DNA from: Methanosarcinales archaeon
Lineage (GTDB): Archaea; Halobacteriota; Methanosarcinia; Methanosarcinales; Methanoperedenaceae
Reading direction: 5' to 3'
NCBI GenBank assembly: GCA_905339155.1
Contig: CAJPFJ010000046.1
Coordinates: 1-60,673, forward strand
Length of the DNA: 60,673 nt
Shown: positions 40,639 through 48,887 of the stretch, piece by piece
Numbering within the stretch: position 1 is the stretch's first letter
Layout of the letters: each line of letters opens with the position of its first letter
The notes under the pieces: generated by a model
Database searches by the model: none
What the model saw: only the letters and a program-made list of their open reading frames with translations
Told to the model about the DNA's origin: nothing
Made by a program: the position numbers and the translations under genes

Positions 40639-42256
40639 TTTTTGCTTCCCCCTTCTTAAGATCCTCTATTTCAACTCTATAATCTCTTTTAATAATTTGT
40701 TCCGGGAAAATATCCTCCAATAAAGAAAAATTTAATTCAACAAGATCATATAATATAATTGTTTTATTATAATATTTTGATGAATTTGTATATACTTCAT
40801 ATTTGTGTTTTGCAGAGTCAGATAATTTTGTGAGTTTAGATATATATTCGTACAAATTGTTATTAAGTATAACAAAATTTAATTCATGTAACAACTTTTT
40901 TTGAAGCTCTTCTTGTATTGGATTTTGTAAATTAATATTGTTTAATATATTTTTCATTACATTTGAAAATTTATTAAAAATATAGTGCGATATTTTATCG
41001 TTTTTATCAACCAGTTTTTTAATAAAAGATTCATAGTTACCTATATAATTACAATTCAAAAAGTACGCATTGCATGTTGGATTAAATTCAATCCATGATT
41101 TTACCCAATAATAATTTTCATCAGGTACTAAAAATAAGTCCTCACCAATATAATCCTCTCCTGTTCTAAAGCCTCCATCAAAATAAACATTATAATTGCC
41201 TTGTGGAATTAAAAGTAGAAAATTCTTATTTTTAATCGTGGAATTCGGATTTGGCCTTAGTAAAGCATAATTGTCTTCTCTACCTCCAGGAACAGAACGT
41301 GTGAGCGCAATATCACTTATTGCAGTGAAAAGAATTTTAAATATATGGTATTCAAGAAGTCCTATTCCCTCTCGTGAATAACAGACACAATAGCATGAAT
41401 CCGATCCAGAAGGTTTCCATTCACCATGCAGAAATTCAACCAGAGCGTTTGGGGATGCCTTAATTAGAGCAAGTATGGGTAGAATCGAATTCTCATATTG
41501 TCTATTTTTATAATACTCTTCAATGCCACTTCGGTATGATTTCAAAAGAGGGTAACGGTCAAAAATATCTATATTCTTTTCTATCAAGGCATTTAATTGC
41601 TCGGTTCTCGGCATTTCATCGGCAAATACAGGCATACGAAGACAAAAAGAGGGAGGAGACCAATACATTCCATCTTTTATTGTTCCATGTTGAACCATTT
41701 TCTGGATATATTCTTTAAAAGAGATTTTTTCTGAATCAACATTTTCTTTAAAATATTTATCAAATAAATTTTGAGCTTCTATAGGTTCCCAAAGCCATAA
41801 ATCAAGAATCCTTCCAATTACAACATTTCTTTCGGCAAGAACTTTTTTAACTAAAGATTCGTTAATGTTTTCCTGGAAATAACTTCGAGCAAATATCCAG
41901 ATTCTATCTTTTGATGTTGCAGTATCTACTATTAGCTTTACAATCTTACTAAAGGCATGAAAATCAGATCTGAGATAATAATGCTCAGTTTTATTTTTTT
42001 GTCTAGGAGGTAACAAATTTTCGTGATCCAGTATCCCTCTGTCCTCTAACTTTTTACAGATATTTGCAGCCCAAACACGAGAAATTTCCTTTCTCAAATC
42101 CTTTTCAATCTTGGCTGGATATGCCATGAAATGTTTTTTATCATCTTTACATAATTTGATTATAGGGTTAGAGCCACCTCTCTTCGACCCACTTTCATTA
42201 TCTATAAAATACAAAAGAACTTCAAACTCCTTTTTTGTTAAACGTTCTGTATCCAT
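40631..42256 (-). CDS. Large winged-helix protein encoded with the viperin-like enzyme
   Basis: 541 residues. The first ~110 residues form a winged-helix-like domain (LTKKEFEVLLYFIDN, ISRVWAANICKKLEDRGILD). The centre holds a region with DSCYCVCYSREGIG and a repeated aromatic/Asp pattern (YNVYFDGGFRTGEDYIGEDL), and the last 150 residues are helical, ending in charged residues. No catalytic motif was recognised. Translational overlap with the viperin gene makes it a likely sensor or regulator. Known pVips more often lie beside nucleotide kinases, so this partner is unusual. Confidence 0.65.
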   Translation of the reverse strand: MDTERLTKKEFEVLLYFIDNESGSKRGGSNPIIKLCKDDKKHFMAYPAKIEKDLRKEISRVWAANICKKLEDRGILDHENLLPPRQKNKTEHYYLRSDFHAFSKIVKLIVDTATSKDRIWIFARSYFQENINESLVKKVLAERNVVIGRILDLWLWEPIEAQNLFDKYFKENVDSEKISFKEYIQKMVQHGTIKDGMYWSPPSFCLRMPVFADEMPRTEQLNALIEKNIDIFDRYPLLKSYRSGIEEYYKNRQYENSILPILALIKASPNALVEFLHGEWKPSGSDSCYCVCYSREGIGLLEYHIFKILFTAISDIALTRSVPGGREDNYALLRPNPNSTIKNKNFLLLIPQGNYNVYFDGGFRTGEDYIGEDLFLVPDENYYWVKSWIEFNPTCNAYFLNCNYIGNYESFIKKLVDKNDKISHYIFNKFSNVMKNILNNINLQNPIQEELQKKLLHELNFVILNNNLYEYISKLTKLSDSAKHKYEVYTNSSKYYNKTIILYDLVELNFSLLEDIFPEQIIKRDYRVEIEDLKKGEAKNE

Positions 42257-42426
42257 TTTTTATCACCTTAATGACACTGATTAACAGGTATTTACTGGTA
42301 TATAATAGTTTACGACTGCGTCATGAAAACTCCATTTACTTAACTGGTGAATCCAATCAGTTCTGAGTTTACACTTTAAAAATAGTTATCATGTATGGTG
42401 AGAATTTATTAAATGGAGGTGACACA
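42257..42426. promoter_or_regulatory. Divergent promoter region (viperin unit, small SMP-like gene)
   Basis: Contains GGTATATAATAG (about 42297-42308), TTAAAAATAG near 42376 and GGAGGTGAC (42415-42423), the ribosome binding site of the small gene. The minus-strand TATA for the viperin unit is probably the TATATAC-like text near 42295-42305. Confidence 0.4.
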
Positions 42427-42551
42427 TTGGCAAAAAAAGGTTCGATGACATCGGAAGCTTCATCAAGGATTCAGTCAAATGCTGATAAAACTGTACCAAT
42501 CAAGGTTTTAAAAGCCGGGCAATGTCAGCTGCATCAAAAAATCAAAAGTGA
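42427..42551 (+). pseudogene. Small SMP-like protein with one-base frameshift
   Basis: Starting at TTG 42427 behind a perfect GGAGGTGA site, the frame reads AKKGSMTSEASSRIQSNADK. The expected C-terminus NCTNQGFKSRAMSAASKNQK is present in the next frame and ends at the stop at 42551. Loss of one A in an A-run (about 42487-42490) joins the two. The pattern (GSMTxxAxSRIQSxxxK...F..RAxSAAxKN) is a small seed-maturation-type family. Because the ribosome binding site is intact, the frameshift could be recent, programmed, or a sequencing error. Confidence 0.5.
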
Positions 42552-43216
42552 GAGAGTAGAAGTGAGAGAATAGTATTACTATTCTACTCTTTTTTTTCAT
42601 TTTGGTGAGAGGAGGAGGTTTTCTTTAATTTCAAAGCATGAAAAAGCCTGAAAAAACTCGAGTTTTGTTTATGGGTGCATAGTTCAGCATACGAGTATGA
42701 ACTCAGGTTAGTTCCTTGAAAGTATTTTTAGATTTTCTCCCGCCTGTTCCTTGCTGTTTCTCAGGAGAAGGTGAGCGAGAGTATCCGGAAAGGTCGATGT
42801 TTTTCATTTCGACCATGTAAGCGATCTTTGCATTTGTCGTAGTCTTGTCTGTGTCCGTACCTGTGACGATCAGCTGGGGGGCTTGGTGTAGATTTCGTGT
42901 GCGATGGCGCTGAAAAGAAGATCAACTATGGGACTGGATTTGAACCGGCAATAAACGCATGGTTCATAGCTTGCGCTGGTGATTACCTGCTATCTCAGCC
43001 GCCTTTTGATACCATAAATTCCAACGTGATAAACGAATTCCGCTCGCGGTGTAAACGCCATGGGTTTGGCATTCTCCCCGGCATCGCCGACGCAATGGTC
43101 GTCTGGATACGCAACTATGCCTACACCGACCCATATCCTTCTGAGGACAAGGCAAGGTCGGCAAAAAGAAACGGAGGGCATAGAATTAGAATGTTAAGCG
43201 AAGTTTTTCTAAATAT
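42552..43216. other. Intergenic region with gene scraps, no supported gene
   Basis: On the minus strand (about 42690-42885) an open frame without a start reads TDKTTTNAKIAYMVEMKNID and may be a gene fragment. The plus frame 42897-43220 begins with GTGFEPAINAW, the residue pattern that arises when an antisense tRNA T-arm is translated; on the minus strand GCCGGTTCAAATCCAGTCCC (about 42926-42945) resembles a tRNA 3' end without the rest of a tRNA. It could be a tRNA remnant from an integration event. Confidence 0.35.
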
Positions 43217-43306
43217 TTAAGAAAATCTTGTATATCAAGAATATCTCTTTTATTAAGAAATTCTTATCTTTTAAGAAAGTCTTAAATATTAAGAAAATAA
43301 ATATTA
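43217..43306. repeat. Five 18-bp direct repeats (iteron-like operator)
   Basis: Units start at 43217, 43235, 43253, 43271 and 43289, exactly 18 bp apart. Units are TTAAGAAAATCTTGTATA, TCAAGAATATCTCTTTTA, TTAAGAAATTCTTATCTT, TTAAGAAAGTCTTAAATA and TTAAGAAAATAAATATTA. Each core TTAAGAAANTCTTA is also a near-perfect inverted repeat. The array ends 8 bases before the ATG of the AbrB-like gene that leads the DrmMII unit, so it overlaps the promoter and is a strong candidate for a cooperatively bound regulatory site. Confidence 0.85.
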
Positions 43307-43313
43307 TTCAATT

Positions 43314-43565
43314 ATGCAAGGTGAGAAATGGATTGTTCGACCGCAGGAACGAAAGCAAATTTCTTTGGTAAAAATTCCATCTGAAATTGCTTCTAAACTT
43401 AATATTAAAGATGGAGAGCCAATTAGCGTCAAAATTTTCATAGGCGGCACTGACATATATAAAGGGCCTCTAACAGTTACAAGCGGGCAAGAACTTTACA
43501 TTCCCAAAAATGTCAGAAATTTATTGAAAAATGAAAAAGAATTTATATTAACTATTATCAGGTGA
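43314..43565 (+). CDS. AbrB-like regulator preceding the DNA methyltransferase
   Basis: 83 residues with two swapped-hairpin-like halves: ISLVKIPSEIASKLNIKDGE then PISVKIFI, and the second half LTVTSGQELYIPKNVRNLL. This is an AbrB/SpoVT-like DNA-binding fold. It begins 8 bases after the 18-bp repeat array and is 8 bases upstream of the methyltransferase start. It is the best candidate to bind the repeats and set methyltransferase levels, by analogy with control proteins of restriction-modification systems. Confidence 0.65.
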   Translation: MQGEKWIVRPQERKQISLVKIPSEIASKLNIKDGEPISVKIFIGGTDIYKGPLTVTSGQELYIPKNVRNLLKNEKEFILTIIR

Positions 43566-43573
43566 GTAACTAA

Positions 43574-44680
43574 ATGAAAGACGGAAAACTCGTAGCGGTG
43601 GATTTATTTTCAGGAGCTGGAGGACTAAGCGAGGGGTTAAAAAATGCAGGATTCGATGTAACCTTGGCAGTTGATTCTGATTATTATTCCTGCTTAGTAT
43701 ATGGTGAAAATCACCGCATTCCGCCGCTGTGTAAAGATATAAAAGAAATAACGCGATTTGAAACTCTTTTGAAAGCTGTAGATTTAAAGAAGCGTGAAGT
43801 TGATTTGATCGCTGGCGGGCCGCCATGCCAAGGCTTTTCTGTTGCTAATAAAATAACGCGAAATGAAAATAATGAAACAAATAAACTGGTCAAGGAATTC
43901 ATTAGAATTATTAAGGAAATCCATCCACCTGCATTCATTATGGAGAATGTAGCAGGTTTGATGTCGATATCGGAAGGTGATTTTATCAATGATGTAATTT
44001 CTGATTTTGAGAGTGCGGGTTACACTATAACTAATGGAAAATTGAATGCCGCTGACTACGGTGTACCGCAAATGAGGAATAGAATATTCATTGTGGGGAT
44101 GCAGCATAGCAAATATGTTTTTCCGAAGCCATCCCACGGCCCTAAAGGTAAAAAGCCTTATGTTTCTGTGGGGAATGCACTTTTGGGTGATTTGCCTGAA
44201 TTGAATGGCTCAACTGGCGAAAGAATTCTTCCATATACAGCAAATCCTCAAAACAAATTTCAAAGGCATCTTAGATTAAGCTCTACTCGCATTTATGATC
44301 ATATCATCACAAAAAATAATGAAACTGTAAAGAGGCGCATTTCTGCAATTCCTCAGGGTGCAAGTTTATGCGATTTAATTGAAAGGGGGGAATTAGCTGA
44401 GGATTTAATAATTAAAGTAGATCATAAAAGCGTTTATCGGCGGTTGAGTTCTGATATGCCTTCTGTAACTATTGGAAATTTTAGAAAAGCCATGCTGATT
44501 CATCCCATTGAAAATAGACTTTTATCATTGAGAGAGGCTGCCCGCCTCCAGTCGTTTCAGGATAAATACCGATTCAGTCGCGGCATAAGCCATATGCAGC
44601 AGTTAATTGGCAATTCAGTGCCGCCTCTATTAAGCAAAGTTGTAGCAGTTTCTCTTAAAAATAAAATGCTAAAAGGATAA
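43574..44680 (+). CDS. drmMII: C5-cytosine DNA methyltransferase (DrmMII-type)
   Basis: 368 residues. Motif I VDLFSGAGGLSEG (residues 9-21), motif IV GGPPCQGFSVAN with catalytic Cys85, motif VI ENVAGL (124-129), motif VIII QMRNRIFIVG, and motif X QLIGNSVPPLLSK near the C-terminus. It marks host DNA so that the DISARM complex spares it (class 2 DISARM uses a C5 enzyme). It is transcribed towards the drmC-B-A-E genes. The target sequence cannot be read from the protein. Confidence 0.93.
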   Translation: MKDGKLVAVDLFSGAGGLSEGLKNAGFDVTLAVDSDYYSCLVYGENHRIPPLCKDIKEITRFETLLKAVDLKKREVDLIAGGPPCQGFSVANKITRNENNETNKLVKEFIRIIKEIHPPAFIMENVAGLMSISEGDFINDVISDFESAGYTITNGKLNAADYGVPQMRNRIFIVGMQHSKYVFPKPSHGPKGKKPYVSVGNALLGDLPELNGSTGERILPYTANPQNKFQRHLRLSSTRIYDHIITKNNETVKRRISAIPQGASLCDLIERGELAEDLIIKVDHKSVYRRLSSDMPSVTIGNFRKAMLIHPIENRLLSLREAARLQSFQDKYRFSRGISHMQQLIGNSVPPLLSKVVAVSLKNKMLKG

Positions 44681-44945
44681 TGTACATTATCGTTGATAAA
44701 TATAAGGATCATCTGAAAAAGAAAAAGAATTTATACAAATAACTTGAATGTTTCACGGTATGAGAACCAATAAACCTATAGTTCAAAACATTTTTCTTAC
44801 ATTGAAGTGGTTGGAGAGACGCTAAAATGATCTTTTATAAGCTATTGACATTATGACATTTAAATATATAAGTACCAGACTATCTCACCTCTATAAATCA
44901 AATATGAAAAAAAATTTCAAATTCTTGATCTTGGGGAATTGATTA
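44681..44945 (+). promoter_or_regulatory. Promoter region of the HD/ATPase unit
   Basis: About 265 bases without a gene. It contains a strong TATA element, TTTAAATATATAAG (about 44860-44873), roughly 70 bases before the next ATG, so the HD/ATPase unit can be transcribed separately from the methyltransferase. The tiny frames in this stretch (for example from ATGATC at 44827) are too short to count. Confidence 0.55.
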
Positions 44946-45986
44946 ATGAAATCAGCTACTGGTATTACTCCAATTGAAAGGGCATTTTACGAGATAGTAA
45001 AAACCGATAAAGAACTTCAAGAATATTTTTTTACATACTATTCACAAAAACTAATTCTGCAGAATCATTTCTATCCACATGTGGGAGAAAAACTTCTTGG
45101 ATTTTCAGATCATGGTCCAAATCATATTAATCGAATATTACTCCTTTATTCAAAATTATTAAAAAATAACATTTTAGGTCTATCTGATTCCCAAGATGTT
45201 GTGTGTAGTATAGAATTAAATTATTACGAAATCTACCTGCTTTTATGCGCAACAGTGTGGCACGATGTTGGCAATCTTCTTGGAAGAGATAAGCACAATA
45301 TGAAGATTATTGATGTTTCTAATAGACTTGAAAACAATTTTTTTGTTAATAAGGATGTAAAAAAATATGCAATGCAAATAGCCAAAGCACATACAGGGAA
45401 AGATGCTATCAGAAAGGAGATATTAATTGAAGATATAGATTATAAAAATCAAGAAATCAATTTGCGTTTTTTGGGTGGTATTTTGAGACTTGCTGATGAA
45501 TTAGACGAGGGGGATGTGCGTGTAGATAATATGTATTATGAACCCATGAAAGATCAAATAGCAGATGAAAATAAGATTTTCTGGGAGGTCTGTAATTGCA
45601 TTAAACGTATAACTCCTAAACCGGATGAAAGCTTGATCGAAATTCATGCTATTATTAATCAAAAAGAAGAATTATATAAAATATTTAATAAATTATATAC
45701 AGATAAGAATACTCTGAAAACGGTTGCTCTAATAGATGAATTGGTATTAAGGATAGATAAAATGAATCATGAAAGAGGGTATTATATGGAGTTTGTTAGA
45801 AAACATGCAGATTACAGAGAAATTGTATTTGAACTTATTATTGAAAGTCCGGCACCTGAGAAATTTATGTTCAAATTTGACCAAAATCAAGGTTATGCTG
45901 AATTTTGGAAAATGAATCCACAATTAAATCCAGAAAATAAAATAAATGATTATCATCTCCAAAAAGGAGGAGAAAATGATATTTGA
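44946..45986 (+). CDS. HD-domain phosphohydrolase-like protein (HD-CE type)
   Basis: 346 residues. The HD metal-binding residues are all present: SDHGPNHINRI (His56, His60), TVWHDVGNLLGRDKH (His106-Asp107), AKAHTGKD (His149), and LRLADELDEGD (Asp184, 187). This pattern is typical for conflict-system HD proteins (HD-CE family), which probably hydrolyse a nucleotide or nucleic acid. The C-terminal ~120 residues form an alpha/beta domain. The gene overlaps the ATPase gene by 11 bases, so the pair is coupled. It is not a known DISARM component. Confidence 0.75.
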   Translation: MKSATGITPIERAFYEIVKTDKELQEYFFTYYSQKLILQNHFYPHVGEKLLGFSDHGPNHINRILLLYSKLLKNNILGLSDSQDVVCSIELNYYEIYLLLCATVWHDVGNLLGRDKHNMKIIDVSNRLENNFFVNKDVKKYAMQIAKAHTGKDAIRKEILIEDIDYKNQEINLRFLGGILRLADELDEGDVRVDNMYYEPMKDQIADENKIFWEVCNCIKRITPKPDESLIEIHAIINQKEELYKIFNKLYTDKNTLKTVALIDELVLRIDKMNHERGYYMEFVRKHADYREIVFELIIESPAPEKFMFKFDQNQGYAEFWKMNPQLNPENKINDYHLQKGGENDI

Positions 45987-47790
45987 AAATCCATTTGCTT
46001 TTTATACTGCTGAAGAAATAACTCCTAAAATATTTAAAGAAATTTTTGTGAAAGAGTATACTTGGATTAATGCTTTGGAAACGCAAAGAGACTTCTTTAT
46101 TTATGGGGTGAGGGGATCAGGGAAAAGCATGCTTCTTAATTATTTAGAATTTTCACATCAGCTCTGGTACTTTAATAATAACATAAATGAACTATTTAAA
46201 AGAGATGGAAAGCAAAAATATTTGGGTATAATGGTTCATGCAGCAGATCAAGACTTAAATACACTTCGATACGAGCTACTTCTTGAAAATGAATTGTGCA
46301 AAAAAAGCTTTATTATGGAGCTTTGTATGAGTGACTTTCTTATGGCCATTATTTACAAAATTTTAATCACATTAATAGAAACGAAGGAAATGGCTGATTA
46401 TATAAACGAGCTAGATGAAAATGAAGTTAAAGATTTTTGCAGAAAAGAGTTTAAATCATGGGATAAGCGCCATATTCATTCATTGAATTTTGATAAACCT
46501 CTTAAAAACACTGAACATCTCAGAGAACTTACTGATGTATTTAGTAATGAGCGAGCAGCAATTCAATATTATGCAAATGATAAATACCAAATAAAAGACG
46601 TTGAATTTGAAGGGAACTATGCTTCGCCAGAATATATACATAGTTTTATTCTTAGAATTAAAAGACTTCTCTCAATTGATGATTTTTCTTTTTATATCTT
46701 AATGGATAACGCTGATGAAATAAAGGGAACAATGCAAAAATGTGTAGATATTATGATTGGTAAAAGACAACATAAAGACATTTGTTTTAAAATTGCCATC
46801 CGAAAAGGTTTTTACTGGGATATGGCTGACATTCAATCTCCTCATGATTACTCAGAAATATTCATCGATGAGCTCTATTCCTATTCGCATTCAGTTTATC
46901 ATAATAGAATAATAGAAATAGCAAAGAGACGGCTGGAAATGATAGGTATGAATGTCACTTTAGAGGAGTTATTTCCAGAGAATCCTTCAGAGATTGTATT
47001 ACTACAAAAAATTAAAAACGAATTGATAAAAAAATATGAAAAAGAATTTGAAAAGAATTTTAATGATGAAAATGATGATATGCAATCCAAAAAATCGGAA
47101 TACATAAACAACCGTGTAAGCAAGTATGCTCAAGCAGAACTTTTTAGAAGATTGAAAAAGACTCCTAAAAGTTATGCTGGATTTTCAAATATAATTCATT
47201 TATCTTCTGGCATAATAAGGCAGTTTTTAGAAATATGTCGATTGATGTTTGACGAAGAATTTAATAGAACAGGAACTGAAGTCACAAAAATTAGCCTTAA
47301 ATCTCAAAATGCAGTAATAAAGAAATCTGCAGATGATTTTATGGATAAACTTGAGAAGAAATATAAAGGTTTAGAGAAACAAGAAACTTTCACAGAAGCA
47401 AAACAGAACAAAGATCTATATACACTTATTGAGGCTTTAGGCAAACATTATAGACAACGGTTAATGGATGTAAATTTTAAAGAGCCTAGAGTATTTACTT
47501 TTACATTAAAAGACTCTAATAAAAATATGGAAATCGAGAAAATACTAGAAATTGGTGTGAATGATAATTATTTCCAAAGTTATTGGTATAGTTCAAAGAT
47601 GGGACTTGGAAAATATAAAGGTTATGCATTTAATAGGAGACTTTGCCCTCGATACAATATTGATCATACATCTTTTAGGGGCCGAATTGAACTAACTTCC
47701 GAACAAATAAAGAATGCAATAGATACAGGAATAATTGATAAATCTGCATTAATTGATGAAGATAATCGAACTTTAGATAGTTTTAGTTGA
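45976..47790 (+). CDS. ORC/CDC6-like AAA+ ATPase
   Basis: 604 residues from the ATG at 45976 behind GGAGGAGAA (an earlier Met at 45946 is inside the HD gene). Walker A GVRGSGKSMLLNYL is at about residues 38-51, Walker B/acid YILMDNADEIKG at about 242. A helical stretch with IIHLSSGIIRQFLEICRLMF (about 402) and the winged-helix-like C-terminal region (LKSQNAVIKKSADDFMDKLE) resemble ORC/CDC6-like ATPases of conflict systems. It probably acts with the HD protein as sensor and effector. Confidence 0.75.
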   Translation: MIFENPFAFYTAEEITPKIFKEIFVKEYTWINALETQRDFFIYGVRGSGKSMLLNYLEFSHQLWYFNNNINELFKRDGKQKYLGIMVHAADQDLNTLRYELLLENELCKKSFIMELCMSDFLMAIIYKILITLIETKEMADYINELDENEVKDFCRKEFKSWDKRHIHSLNFDKPLKNTEHLRELTDVFSNERAAIQYYANDKYQIKDVEFEGNYASPEYIHSFILRIKRLLSIDDFSFYILMDNADEIKGTMQKCVDIMIGKRQHKDICFKIAIRKGFYWDMADIQSPHDYSEIFIDELYSYSHSVYHNRIIEIAKRRLEMIGMNVTLEELFPENPSEIVLLQKIKNELIKKYEKEFEKNFNDENDDMQSKKSEYINNRVSKYAQAELFRRLKKTPKSYAGFSNIIHLSSGIIRQFLEICRLMFDEEFNRTGTEVTKISLKSQNAVIKKSADDFMDKLEKKYKGLEKQETFTEAKQNKDLYTLIEALGKHYRQRLMDVNFKEPRVFTFTLKDSNKNMEIEKILEIGVNDNYFQSYWYSSKMGLGKYKGYAFNRRLCPRYNIDHTSFRGRIELTSEQIKNAIDTGIIDKSALIDEDNRTLDSFS

Positions 47791-47797
47791 GGGAGAA

Positions 47798-48799
47798 ATG
47801 GAGAAAATTACAAAAAATAGATGGAACGATGATGGATATAATATTAATACAATAGAAGAAGGAATTCCAGATAATCTATTTATTTCGCGCATAAGTTATG
47901 AGCCCAGGACAACGGGGGTATTAAGAAAATTTAACAAAGATTATAAATCAAATATTGGGCTATTCATCACAAACGAAAAATTTGAGAAATTTTCTAAAGT
48001 TGAAGAGAATAGAACTGAAATAATTAATATTTTAAAATGTTATTCTTTCTGTAATCAATATAAGATTCTGTCGGCATCTATTGACAATCCTATAACCATA
48101 ATTATTGAGATAGATAAAATTATTAAAAATAATTTCAAGGATAATCAAAGAATAAATATCACATTTGATATTACAACATTTCCAAGAGGTGAGTTGCTGA
48201 CCATTCTTTATTATCTTCGACATCTTTCAGTAATTGACACAATTCGTATATTATATATATCTCCAAATGAATATGGAGACTGGCTAACAAATGGATATAG
48301 ATATTCAATGATTCCTCCATTTTTTGAAGGTCCGCCCTCTTTTGAGAAAAAAAGAGCTCTTTTCATAATTACAGGCTTTGAATATGAGAGAGCCATCTCA
48401 TTAATTGATGATTTACAACCTTCTTTTCTTATCCTTGGCAAACCGAGTTCTGAATATCCTGAGGAATTCGATTATGTCGGCGAGGAATTAATCCAAAAAT
48501 TGAAGTCTACAAGAAAAATTTCCATGGAACCTTACGAAATTAATGTTTTTGATCCCTTCCAATGCAAGGAAACTTTCCAGAATATCATTCTAGAATATTC
48601 ACAACACTACGATTTCTTTGTAGCACCCATGTGTCCTAAATTAGGACTTTTAGGTATATATTTAGCTTATGAGGAGAAACAAAACTTTAGAATTATATAT
48701 CCTGTGCCTTTGATATATAATGTAGGTGATTATAGCACTGGTTGCAGAAATGTTTATGAAATAACCTTAAAATATAATGATAAAACAAAAAACCTTTAG
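47798..48799 (+). CDS. Rossmann-like protein of unknown function (third member)
   Basis: 333 residues, 8 bases after the ATPase. Alternating hydrophobic strands and helices suggest Rossmann-type folds: NIGLFITNEKFEKF and ITFDITTFPRGELLTILYYL in the first half; RALFIITGFEYERAISLIDD and FFVAPMCPKLGLLGIYLAYE in the second. The first half recalls CARF/SAVED-like sensor cores (a strand ending FDxT followed by a helix), but this is only a pattern impression. No catalytic motif is visible. It may bind a nucleotide made or degraded by the HD protein. Confidence 0.55.
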   Translation: MEKITKNRWNDDGYNINTIEEGIPDNLFISRISYEPRTTGVLRKFNKDYKSNIGLFITNEKFEKFSKVEENRTEIINILKCYSFCNQYKILSASIDNPITIIIEIDKIIKNNFKDNQRINITFDITTFPRGELLTILYYLRHLSVIDTIRILYISPNEYGDWLTNGYRYSMIPPFFEGPPSFEKKRALFIITGFEYERAISLIDDLQPSFLILGKPSSEYPEEFDYVGEELIQKLKSTRKISMEPYEINVFDPFQCKETFQNIILEYSQHYDFFVAPMCPKLGLLGIYLAYEEKQNFRIIYPVPLIYNVGDYSTGCRNVYEITLKYNDKTKNL

Positions 48800-48887
48800 T
48801 ATATACTAGCAATATTTTAATATACTACATATAATTGTAACATATCTAAATGTATTTGACATTTCTCACCAAAAGGTTGAAAGCGTT

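Noticed and set aside
42897..43220. 107-codon plus-strand ORF
   Set aside because: It begins with GTGFEPAI, the typical artefact of translating an antisense tRNA T-arm; the rest is not family-like. I list the region as a possible tRNA remnant only.
43217..43306. CRISPR-like array
   Set aside because: The 18-bp units are contiguous with no unique spacers, so this is a tandem repeat operator and not a CRISPR. No CRISPR array or cas gene was found in the window.
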